Origin: Bacteroidota bacterium | GTDB lineage: Bacteria > Bacteroidota > Bacteroidia > Bacteroidales > UBA10428 | Direction of reading: 5' to 3' | Assembly: GCA_024640925.1 (NCBI GenBank) | Contig: JAHEEB010000237.1 | Location: 1-6,631, forward strand | Length of the DNA: 6,631 bases | Part shown: in pieces, positions 1 to 5,889 of the stretch | How the letters are laid out: each line of letters opens with the position of its first letter | Position numbering within the stretch: the stretch's first letter is position 1 | Notes under the pieces: generated by a model | What the model was told of the DNA's origin: nothing | Seen by the model: only the letters and a program-made list of their open reading frames with translations | The model's database searches: none | Made by a program: the position numbers and the translations under genes

Positions 1-1241
1 CAATGAAAGGATGCACCATAATACCAATTACTACCTGATGAATAATCATAGCGACGTCCAATTGTAGTAATATTAAAACCAATACCAGATAACATCAAAG
101 GATTTGATTCAACATCTTTGCCAAAAAAATCAGCTAATATTTTCCACTCTTCGAAAGAGAATACATGCCAGCCAGCAGGCGCTATATTGCGATTATCTAT
201 AACGGCGTACCAATTATACAAGGCCCCCATGTCCTTGTTTGTTTCTATATCGTTTTCATACCAGCAATATGCACCAGTAGTAGCTTTATGCCAATCTGAA
301 TTCTCTTTCAGATTAGGTATTGGACTACCATCGCGATAGTGAGTAGTTTTCAGGTTTTCTGCCATCCATATCTGATTGCCAATTTTAACAGTTTGATAAA
401 TATTTCCATCAAAATCTTTCAAAATTTCATTTTTCACAGTTCCTTCATATTCAATCAATAGAGGAACACTTGTGGGAGTATTGACATACTTTTTCAAACT
501 GTCAAGCGGAAATGTTATAAAATAATCATAAAACCCTGATTTTGTAATTTTAAAGTAATAATAATTTGAATATCCATCAGGGATAACAACTAGATTGTTG
601 GCCTTAGCTTCGATATTGTAAACTTTGAAATTTTTGCCATAAAAAACAGTTAGTTGAGCAGAAAGAAACTCTGATGTATTTTTATCCAGTATGGCAACAG
701 GAAGCTTCAAAACATTAATGTCCATTATTTGGAACCAAGCCAATCCAAAATCGTAACATGTTGTTCCTTCAGTACTGATTACCTCAAGAGATACCAGGGT
801 TGATTGATCTTTTAATACCTCAAAGGAAATTGGCAATGGTTGAGTTACTTCGCCTGCAAGAACAGATCCGGAAGCTGGTATGGTGAAAATTATATTACCT
901 GTTGAATCGGCCATAAGAAACTCGGTTAACTGGTAAGAGCCTGGGATCAATAAAAGTTTCTGACTGTAAAATAATCCGTTAAGATAACAGATATTGATTT
1001 TTTTCGAGGAATACCTGGTAGAATTACCGTTTGCTTCTTTAATTGTGATGACAATGCATTTTACCTCGTTCAAATCAAAAGTTGATGTGCTTTTTAGGGT
1101 TGACTTTATTCCGGATACATTAATACTAAAATTTACCTCAACTTCTTCCGAAGATTCAATGTCTTCTTTCTGACAACCATAAAACAATTGACCAAGAAGA
1201 AAAGACAGACATAAGATTGCAAGATTTATTTTTGTTTTCAT
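1..1241 (-). CDS. FISUMP-domain lipoprotein, long form, C-terminus cut by window edge
   Basis: Translating the minus strand from the ATG at 1241 gives 413 residues with no stop before the left edge, so the 3' end is missing. The signal peptide begins MKTKINLAILCLSFLLGQLF and ends at a lipobox-like LFYGC with Cys23; QKEDIE follows, resembling a surface-export signal. Residues about 35-270 are beta-rich and similar throughout to the same region of the next two genes (for example GSYQLTEFLMADSTGNIIF, residues 101-119). The FISUMP domain starts near residue 277 (FDGNIYQTVKIGNQIWMAEN) and includes LYNWYAV (341-347) and APAGWHV (354-360). The usual WW-S-T and SVRCVKD end lies beyond the edge, probably some 30-40 residues away. 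Its start is 26 bp after the stop of the upstream paralog, so it is probably the last visible gene of a three-gene operon. The start matches that of the paralogs. Surface anchoring is inferred and the ligand is unknown. Confidence 0.9.
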   Translation of the reverse strand, partial: MKTKINLAILCLSFLLGQLFYGCQKEDIESSEEVEVNFSINVSGIKSTLKSTSTFDLNEVKCIVITIKEANGNSTRYSSKKINICYLNGLFYSQKLLLIPGSYQLTEFLMADSTGNIIFTIPASGSVLAGEVTQPLPISFEVLKDQSTLVSLEVISTEGTTCYDFGLAWFQIMDINVLKLPVAILDKNTSEFLSAQLTVFYGKNFKVYNIEAKANNLVVIPDGYSNYYYFKITKSGFYDYFITFPLDSLKKYVNTPTSVPLLIEYEGTVKNEILKDFDGNIYQTVKIGNQIWMAENLKTTHYRDGSPIPNLKENSDWHKATTGAYCWYENDIETNKDMGALYNWYAVIDNRNIAPAGWHVFSFEEWKILADFFGKDVESNPLMLSGIGFNITTIGRRYDYSSGSNWYYGASFH

Positions 1242-1267
1242 AAATTCAGATTTAGATAAATAATTAG
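1220..1267 (-). repeat. 48-bp leader and start-codon repeat, copy 1
   Basis: The 26 bases between the middle gene's stop and this gene's ATG at 1241, plus the first 22 coding bases, are identical to 2605-2652. The leader is A/T-rich with ATCTAAATCT ending about 8 bases before the ATG and no GGAGG-like element, as is usual in Bacteroidota. It presumably serves as the translation initiation region. Confidence 0.9.
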
Positions 1268-2626
1268 TTAATCTTTGACACAACGAACTGAATAATTTGT
1301 GAACCCGTCCATCTCAGTTATTCTCACTGAGGTTAAATTATAGCTCATTGAGACAAAATATGGTGCTCCATCAATATAATCTGTTGATGTCCACCATCGA
1401 CCAAATTCGCCGACATCCCTGAGAATATCACCGGGGTATGAACGAAATCCACCCGGAAGAGCTGTGAAACCAGTCTCATTTGTTGCACCCAGATTTGGAC
1501 TTTTCCAATGAGTTGTACCGGCTTCTTTTAGTTTTCCTCCTGCAACATCCGGACCGCCTAAATAATTGATTAATGTATTCCAATCATCATAAGTTGCCAC
1601 ATGCCATCCTTTGGGGGCAAGCTTTCCATTCATCACAGAATATCCCAGATAAAGGCGACCATATACTGTAGTATGTATGGTATCATATTGAGGTAAACTT
1701 TCATCGTTTACATATGTACCATCATTAAAGTGGGTTGTTTTCAGATTTTCTGTCATCCATATTTGATTCCCTATTTTTACTGTATGGTAAATATTGCCAT
1801 CAATATCTGTAACAAGTTCCCCATCATATCTTTCCAGTTCAATTAAAAGTGGATTGCCGGAAGAGCAAGCAGCCAATATTTTTAAACTATCCAGAGACAC
1901 ATGCCCCAGAAAGTAACCATATCCTTCCTTAGAAATTTCTATGTTGTAATTTGAATATTTGTCAGGAATGCTTATGAGGTTATCTGCATTTGGTTGAATA
2001 GTGAATGTTCTTGTGCAGGAATCATTATAAACTTTCAGCTCTGCTGAAAGAAATTGTGATGAATGCTTGTCCACAACAGCAACATGCACTTTTATTATGT
2101 TAATCTCTTTTAATGGAAACCATACCAGACCAAAATCGCTACATGAACTTCCTTCGGTGCTTGTAACCTCAAGCTGTATTATTGTTGGATTGTTTTTTAG
2201 AACACTAAATAAGATAGGCAGAGGTTGGGTTATAGCATCAGCAAGAGCAGATCCGGTTAAAGGTACGGCAAATATTATGCTCCCTGTTGAATCGGCAATT
2301 AGAAATTCGGTTAACTTATATGAACCAGGCGGCAATAGAATTTTTTGACTGTAATAAGAACCATTGAGCTTGTAAATACTAATCTCGGTTGAGTTGTATT
2401 TAGTTGAACTTTCGTCAGATTTTTTAATCGTAATTACTATATGATTAGCCTGACCGAGATCGAAATCAGAAGCGCTTTTTAAAGCTAAGTTTTCATTTGA
2501 ATTTGATACTCCAATTCCAAAGCCTACTTCATATTCCTCTTCCGTATCTTCTTTCTGACAACTATAAAACAATTGACCTATAAGAAAAGAAAGACATATG
2601 ATTACAAGATTTATTTTTGTTTTCAT
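1268..2626 (-). CDS. FISUMP-domain lipoprotein, long form (middle tandem paralog)
   Basis: This 452-residue protein has a signal peptide ending in LFYSC (Cys23) followed by QKEDTEEE. Residues about 35-268 form a beta-rich region of no function I can name; it may be two sandwich-like subdomains, about 45-165 and 175-265, with GSYKLTEFLIADSTGS at 101-116. The FISUMP domain covers about 276-450: DIDGNIYHTVKIGNQIWM, NGKLAPKGWHVAT (333-345), GGKLKEAGTTHW, LPGGFRSYP, WWTSTDYIDG (411-420) and the terminal SVRCVKD. The position that is Trp in LYSW or LYNW of other members reads LYLGY here. Codons 28-309 are identical at every base to the upstream gene, while the signal peptide and C-terminus differ. 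The first 22 coding bases and 26 bp of leader instead match the downstream gene exactly. It lies 27 bp after the upstream stop. It is probably an outer-membrane, surface-exposed lipoprotein (inferred). Confidence 0.93.
   Translation of the reverse strand: MKTKINLVIICLSFLIGQLFYSCQKEDTEEEYEVGFGIGVSNSNENLALKSASDFDLGQANHIVITIKKSDESSTKYNSTEISIYKLNGSYYSQKILLPPGSYKLTEFLIADSTGSIIFAVPLTGSALADAITQPLPILFSVLKNNPTIIQLEVTSTEGSSCSDFGLVWFPLKEINIIKVHVAVVDKHSSQFLSAELKVYNDSCTRTFTIQPNADNLISIPDKYSNYNIEISKEGYGYFLGHVSLDSLKILAACSSGNPLLIELERYDGELVTDIDGNIYHTVKIGNQIWMTENLKTTHFNDGTYVNDESLPQYDTIHTTVYGRLYLGYSVMNGKLAPKGWHVATYDDWNTLINYLGGPDVAGGKLKEAGTTHWKSPNLGATNETGFTALPGGFRSYPGDILRDVGEFGRWWTSTDYIDGAPYFVSMSYNLTSVRITEMDGFTNYSVRCVKD
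1700..2545. repeat. 846-bp exact direct repeat, copy 1
   Basis: Line-by-line comparison at an offset of 1386 bp shows no difference from 3086-3931. The block covers exactly codons 28-309 of the middle long lipoprotein: the acidic post-lipobox tract, all of the beta-rich region and the first part of FISUMP. Codon 27 (Asp against Glu) and codon 310 (Ser against Gly) are the first differences on either side. From 1688 to 1699, 5 of 12 bases differ. From 1501 to 1687 only 5 of 187 differ, and beyond 1500 divergence is strong. Confidence 0.95.
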
Positions 2627-2652
2627 AAATTCAGATTTAGATAAATAATTAG
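2605..2652 (-). repeat. 48-bp leader and start-codon repeat, copy 2
   Basis: This copy is identical to 1220-1267 and carries the ATG at 2626. The corresponding stretch before the first long gene (start 4012) is different, so this part of the middle gene groups with the downstream gene rather than with the copy that shares its body. ATCTAAATCT also occurs just before the short FISUMP gene's start (about 5238-5247). Confidence 0.9.
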
Positions 2653-2653
2653 G

Positions 2654-4012
2654 TTAATCCTTAATGCAACGAACTGAAAAATCAGTAAAACCGTCCGTTT
2701 TTTTTATCCATGCAGAGGTAAAATCGTGACCCATTAATACATAATATGGCGTTCCTTCTATATATTCTGTTGATGTCCACCAAAAGCTCAGCTCGCCGAC
2801 ATCTTTGAGAATAGCATCGGGATATCCACGATACCCGCCCGGAAGACCTGTGAAACCAGTCTCATTAGTTGCTCCCAAATTCGGACTTTTCCAATGAGTT
2901 GTACCGGCTTCTTTTAGTTTTCCTCCTGCAACATCCGTACCGCCTAAATAATTGATTAATGTATTCCAATCATCATAAGTTGCCACATGCCATCCTTTGG
3001 GGGCAAGCTTTCCATTCATCACAGAATATCCCAGATAAAGACGACCATAAACCGTAGTATGCATGGTATCATAGTATTGTAAACCTTCATCGTTTACATA
3101 TGTACCATCATTAAAGTGGGTTGTTTTCAGATTTTCTGTCATCCATATTTGATTCCCTATTTTTACTGTATGGTAAATATTGCCATCAATATCTGTAACA
3201 AGTTCCCCATCATATCTTTCCAGTTCAATTAAAAGTGGATTGCCGGAAGAGCAAGCAGCCAATATTTTTAAACTATCCAGAGACACATGCCCCAGAAAGT
3301 AACCATATCCTTCCTTAGAAATTTCTATGTTGTAATTTGAATATTTGTCAGGAATGCTTATGAGGTTATCTGCATTTGGTTGAATAGTGAATGTTCTTGT
3401 GCAGGAATCATTATAAACTTTCAGCTCTGCTGAAAGAAATTGTGATGAATGCTTGTCCACAACAGCAACATGCACTTTTATTATGTTAATCTCTTTTAAT
3501 GGAAACCATACCAGACCAAAATCGCTACATGAACTTCCTTCGGTGCTTGTAACCTCAAGCTGTATTATTGTTGGATTGTTTTTTAGAACACTAAATAAGA
3601 TAGGCAGAGGTTGGGTTATAGCATCAGCAAGAGCAGATCCGGTTAAAGGTACGGCAAATATTATGCTCCCTGTTGAATCGGCAATTAGAAATTCGGTTAA
3701 CTTATATGAACCAGGCGGCAATAGAATTTTTTGACTGTAATAAGAACCATTGAGCTTGTAAATACTAATCTCGGTTGAGTTGTATTTAGTTGAACTTTCG
3801 TCAGATTTTTTAATCGTAATTACTATATGATTAGCCTGACCGAGATCGAAATCAGAAGCGCTTTTTAAAGCTAAGTTTTCATTTGAATTTGATACTCCAA
3901 TTCCAAAGCCTACTTCATATTCCTCTTCCGTTTCTTCTTTCTGGCAACTATAAAAGAGTTGCCCTAAAAGGAAGAAACAGCAAACAGTGAAAATATTTGT
4001 TTTTGTTTTCAT
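2654..4012 (-). CDS. FISUMP-domain lipoprotein, long form (first tandem paralog)
   Basis: I place the start at 4012 (MKTKTNIF). An in-frame ATG at 4057 would add 15 residues (MYHSFQIVYFINQYS), but starting at 4012 gives 452 residues, the same as the next gene, and the MKT start shared by all four paralogs. The lipobox is LFYSC (Cys23) followed by QKEETEEE. The beta-rich region (about 35-268) is identical to that of the next gene from residue 28 to 309. The FISUMP domain (about 276-450) diverges toward its end: LPGGYRGYPDAILKDVGEL, then SFWWTSTEYIEGTPYYVLMG, ending SVRCIKD. Of the last 64 residues, 26 differ from the neighbour. It follows a 486-bp gap with a terminator at its far end, so it is probably the first gene of its own operon. 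Surface display is inferred from the signal type; binding or catalytic activity cannot be assigned. Confidence 0.93.
   Translation of the reverse strand: MKTKTNIFTVCCFFLLGQLFYSCQKEETEEEYEVGFGIGVSNSNENLALKSASDFDLGQANHIVITIKKSDESSTKYNSTEISIYKLNGSYYSQKILLPPGSYKLTEFLIADSTGSIIFAVPLTGSALADAITQPLPILFSVLKNNPTIIQLEVTSTEGSSCSDFGLVWFPLKEINIIKVHVAVVDKHSSQFLSAELKVYNDSCTRTFTIQPNADNLISIPDKYSNYNIEISKEGYGYFLGHVSLDSLKILAACSSGNPLLIELERYDGELVTDIDGNIYHTVKIGNQIWMTENLKTTHFNDGTYVNDEGLQYYDTMHTTVYGRLYLGYSVMNGKLAPKGWHVATYDDWNTLINYLGGTDVAGGKLKEAGTTHWKSPNLGATNETGFTGLPGGYRGYPDAILKDVGELSFWWTSTEYIEGTPYYVLMGHDFTSAWIKKTDGFTDFSVRCIKD
3086..3931. repeat. 846-bp exact direct repeat, copy 2
   Basis: This is the second copy of the identical block, covering codons 28-309 of the first long lipoprotein gene. 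Its upstream flank (signal peptide) and downstream flank (FISUMP tip) both differ from copy 1, so the identity is confined to an internal segment rather than spanning a whole duplicated gene. Confidence 0.95.
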
Positions 4013-4211
4013 TGAGTATTGATTTATAAAATACACGATTTGAAAAGAATGATACACAAATTCAGAAAAGACTTTTTTTAATTTGCATAGGCAACCCCCT
4101 TTCCATATTAAAATTGAAAGTTTATACTACTGAATTGAGATTGCACTTCTTCAATGATTGTTTCCTTCTCAATGAACCACCCCGAGCTGGTAAAAACAAT
4201 CCGATTAATAA

Positions 4212-4242
4212 CAGAAATATGTAAGATTATTCTTTAAAACAA
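4212..4242 (-). promoter_or_regulatory. Candidate Bacteroidota-type promoter for the three-gene lipoprotein operon
   Basis: On the minus strand TATTTCTG (4219-4212) is one mismatch from the Bacteroidota -7 consensus TAnnTTTG. It is preceded by TTG (4242-4240), 20 bases upstream, as the -33 element would be. This would give an untranslated leader of nearly 200 bases before the ATG at 4012. In AT-rich DNA such matches occur by chance, so this is a weak call supported mainly by the need for a promoter between the terminator and the first long gene. Confidence 0.25.
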
Positions 4243-4427
4243 TTTACAACAGTATTAACGGCAAGTCAATAAGTATTCCTTTAAGTACTTGATTTAAGAG
4301 ACAGAAAGCAATAAAATGAAGTTTAAAGAGTGCATGTTGTTGGTATATAATCATACGGTTACAATCTCCTTCCAAATTATTTCATCCATTAGGAAACGAT
4401 AAATTGGGTGTTGTTGAGGATGGTATA

Positions 4428-4457
4428 CAAAAAAGCAGGGACAAAAGCCCTGCTCTT
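4428..4457 (-). terminator. Rho-independent terminator after short FISUMP gene
   Basis: On the minus strand AGCAGGG (4454-4448) pairs with CCCTGCT (4440-4434) across a 7-base loop. The stem can be extended by a G.T and two A-T pairs, and CCCTGCT runs straight into six T residues. It sits about 40 bp past the stop of the short FISUMP gene. On the plus strand the stem is not followed by a comparable T tract, so it should act mainly on minus-strand transcription. Confidence 0.85.
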
Positions 4458-4498
4458 AATTCAATATTCATTAGAATTATGTGTGTCCTGTCTAAGTA

Positions 4499-5230
4499 TT
4501 AATTTTTTACACAACGTACAGAAAATCCGAACTCTTTATCGGTATAGATTCTTACTACATCATCATTGTTGTAACTCATATATCTGCACCATGCTTTTTC
4601 TTCCAGTGCTTCTGTTGCAGTCCACCAATATCCTATTTTCCCAATCTGATAGCATGGTGAATCGAAATAGTGAGTGCAATAACCTCCCGGGAGGGCTCTG
4701 AAAGAGACTTCATTTGTTGCTCCGGTATTCGGACTCAGCCAATGAGATGTGCCGGCTTCTTTCAGTTTACCTCCTGCAACACCTGTACCTCCTAAATAAC
4801 TGGTTAATATTGTCCAATCGGCATCAGTGGCTACATGCCAGCCTGTGGGGGCGAGCTTGCCTGAATTAACTGCATTCCACGAATACAGTGCCCCATATCG
4901 ATATTTATATGCTGTATCGTGGTTATACCAGGTATAGTCCCAATAAAGTTCATCATCAGATATAGCAGTTCCATCGTTATAGAGGGTGGTTTTTAAGTTC
5001 TGTGCCAGCCAGGTTTGATTGCCAATTTTAATAGTAGTATAAATATTCCCATCCTTGTCAAAAACAATTTTAATAATAGGAATCGGATCAATTACAATAG
5101 CACTTTTCAGCGAATCATTAGTCCCGCAGTTTGTATTAAATTCCTCCATATCTTCTTTTTCGCACCCAATAAAAAATTGTCCTAACAGGAAGAGAAAGCA
5201 AACAGTTAAAAGGTTGAATGTTGTTTTCAT
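4499..5230 (-). CDS. Short FISUMP-domain lipoprotein
   Basis: This 243-residue paralog has a signal peptide starting MKTTFNLLTVCFLFLLGQFF and ending IGC at Cys23, followed by EKEDMEE. A linker of about 30 residues leads directly to the FISUMP domain at about 58-242: DKDGNIYTTIKIGNQTWLAQN, YGALYSWNAVNSG (112-124), APTGWHVAT, GGKLKEAGTSHW, LPGGY, GYWWTATEALEEKAWCRYMS and terminal SVRCVKN. It lacks the roughly 240-residue middle region of the three downstream paralogs. YGALYSW and AWCRYMSY are closer to the usual FISUMP form than the equivalents in the long copies. Extra cysteines at 185, 193 and 215 could form disulfides (inference). A rho-independent terminator lies about 40 bp past its stop, so it is probably not cotranscribed with the long paralogs. 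The leader upstream of its start contains ATCTAAATCT, as in two of the long genes. Confidence 0.93.
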   Translation of the reverse strand: MKTTFNLLTVCFLFLLGQFFIGCEKEDMEEFNTNCGTNDSLKSAIVIDPIPIIKIVFDKDGNIYTTIKIGNQTWLAQNLKTTLYNDGTAISDDELYWDYTWYNHDTAYKYRYGALYSWNAVNSGKLAPTGWHVATDADWTILTSYLGGTGVAGGKLKEAGTSHWLSPNTGATNEVSFRALPGGYCTHYFDSPCYQIGKIGYWWTATEALEEKAWCRYMSYNNDDVVRIYTDKEFGFSVRCVKN

Positions 5231-5354
5231 AGAGTTTAGATTTAGATTAACTGTGCCAATTTACAAAACGATAAAAACCAAATCAATTATATTATTTGAA
5301 GCATTGTTTTTTAGGGATAAGATGCAGGATAACAGGGATATGAACTGTGAGTTT

Positions 5355-5786
5355 TTACTTTTTTTTGAGAAAAAGAATTTCAATTGATTTATCATATACT
5401 AAATTCTTCAGTTGAAATTCGTATTCCTGCCAGACTAGACATTCATAACGTTCGTGGTCAGAAAGGCCATCTTCACATGCTGATTTTCCCTGGATTCCAT
5501 GTACGGAAAGGGATATTTCTTCGGATAATGTATCCTTTGAGACAGTCAGATATGCTGTAGATTTTGTTGGACCTCCAACATAGGGGAGTTTATGAGAAAA
5601 ATGTGTTAGTATGATGGAAAGTGAATCCTCAAAGTATACTTTTTCGTTAAGCTTTAACTCAATAATTTCATCGTATTTACATTTCTCTTTGTTCATGTTA
5701 AGTCCTTTTGAATAATGTTGACAATGAATCACTGTGTTTGAAAAAAGAAAAACAGAAATAAAGATAGTTTTTAGTTGAAAATTCAT
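5355..5786 (-). CDS. Uncharacterised small exported protein
   Basis: I do not recognise this 143-residue protein. It starts with a plausible signal sequence (MNFQLKTIFISVFLFSNTVI, then HC). Cys22 could be a lipidation site, but His at -1 and Val at -3 make a poor lipobox, so cleavage by signal peptidase I is equally possible. The mature part alternates short beta-type segments (IIELKLNEKVYFEDSLSIIL, TAYLTVSK, EEISLSVHGI, YEFQLKNLVYD, IEILFLKK), consistent with one small beta-sandwich domain. It contains HFSHKLPYVGGPTKS near residues 62-76 and cysteines at 36, 104 and 116. The start at 5786 is the only ATG that retains the signal sequence. The tandem repeat ends 8 bp upstream of this start. 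No terminator is visible between it and the short FISUMP gene 124 bp downstream, so readthrough is possible. It has no similarity that I can see to FISUMP proteins. Confidence 0.75.
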   Translation of the reverse strand: MNFQLKTIFISVFLFSNTVIHCQHYSKGLNMNKEKCKYDEIIELKLNEKVYFEDSLSIILTHFSHKLPYVGGPTKSTAYLTVSKDTLSEEISLSVHGIQGKSACEDGLSDHERYECLVWQEYEFQLKNLVYDKSIEILFLKKK

Positions 5787-5793
5787 GATTATT

Positions 5794-5879
5794 CATAAAA
5801 TGTTTTCATAAAATGTTTTCATAAAATGTTTTCATAAAATGTTTTCATAAAATGTTTTCATAAAATGTTTTCATAAAAT
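5794..5879 (+). repeat. 13-bp tandem repeat, 6.6 copies
   Basis: The unit CATAAAATGTTTT begins at 5794, 5807, 5820, 5833, 5846 and 5859, giving six perfect copies. A seventh partial copy (CATAAAAT) starts at 5872. No base differs between full copies. Each unit contains AAAATGTTTT, a near-palindrome with a two-base centre. The array starts 8 bp upstream of the small exported protein's start and ends 10 bp after the aminotransferase stop, so it lies where a promoter or 5' leader would be. Such perfect short repeats can change copy number by slipped-strand mispairing. An effect on the downstream gene is inferred, not shown. Confidence 0.97.
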
Positions 5880-5889
5880 TAGCTATATA

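Larger units (their letters stand above)
4013..4498. other. 486-bp intergenic region
   Basis: This gap separates the short FISUMP gene from the three long ones. It holds the terminator near 4428-4457 and one weak promoter candidate. A G-rich minus-strand tract (GGAAAGGGGGTTGCC, about 4104-4090) stands out from the A/T-rich surroundings but matches no element I know. I see no convincing ORF, tRNA, FISUMP remnant or mobile-element end here. The plus-strand frame starting at 4408 overlaps the lipoprotein gene antisense and is not credible. Confidence 0.7.

Noticed and set aside
1193..1241. A possible frameshift in the signal peptide of the left-edge gene
   Set aside because: Careful recounting shows the ATG at 1241 is in frame with the whole lipoprotein body down to position 3; the T tract has the same length as in the middle gene.
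2067..2348. Plus-strand 93-codon frame, with an identical copy at 3453-3734
   Set aside because: Both lie antisense inside the lipoprotein genes, and their identity simply follows from the 846-bp repeat. There is no independent coding support.
1268..4057. A diversity-generating retroelement as the source of the variable FISUMP ends
   Set aside because: The differences between the two copies include many synonymous third-position changes of several kinds and are not confined to template adenines. No reverse transcriptase or template repeat is present in the window.
4013..4057. Upstream in-frame ATG at 4057 as the start of the first long lipoprotein
   Set aside because: It would put 15 extra residues before the signal peptide. 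Starting at 4012 gives the same MKT start and the same 452-residue length as the neighbour.
4408..4701. Plus-strand 97-codon frame over the terminator and the 3' end of the short FISUMP gene
   Set aside because: It is antisense to a well-supported FISUMP gene and crosses a terminator hairpin; the product resembles nothing recognisable.
5312..5341. I-SceI-like sequence (GGATAACAGGG) and the repeated AGGGATA words around it
   Set aside because: The match covers only the central part of the homing site and there is no intron or endonuclease gene nearby, so it is probably chance.
5055..5387. Plus-strand 110-codon frame across the short FISUMP gene's 5' end
   Set aside because: It is antisense to the signal peptide region and the intergenic gap, with no plausible domain or start context.
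5794..5879. CRISPR array
   Set aside because: The 13-bp units are directly adjacent with no spacers, and there are no cas genes, so it is a simple tandem repeat.
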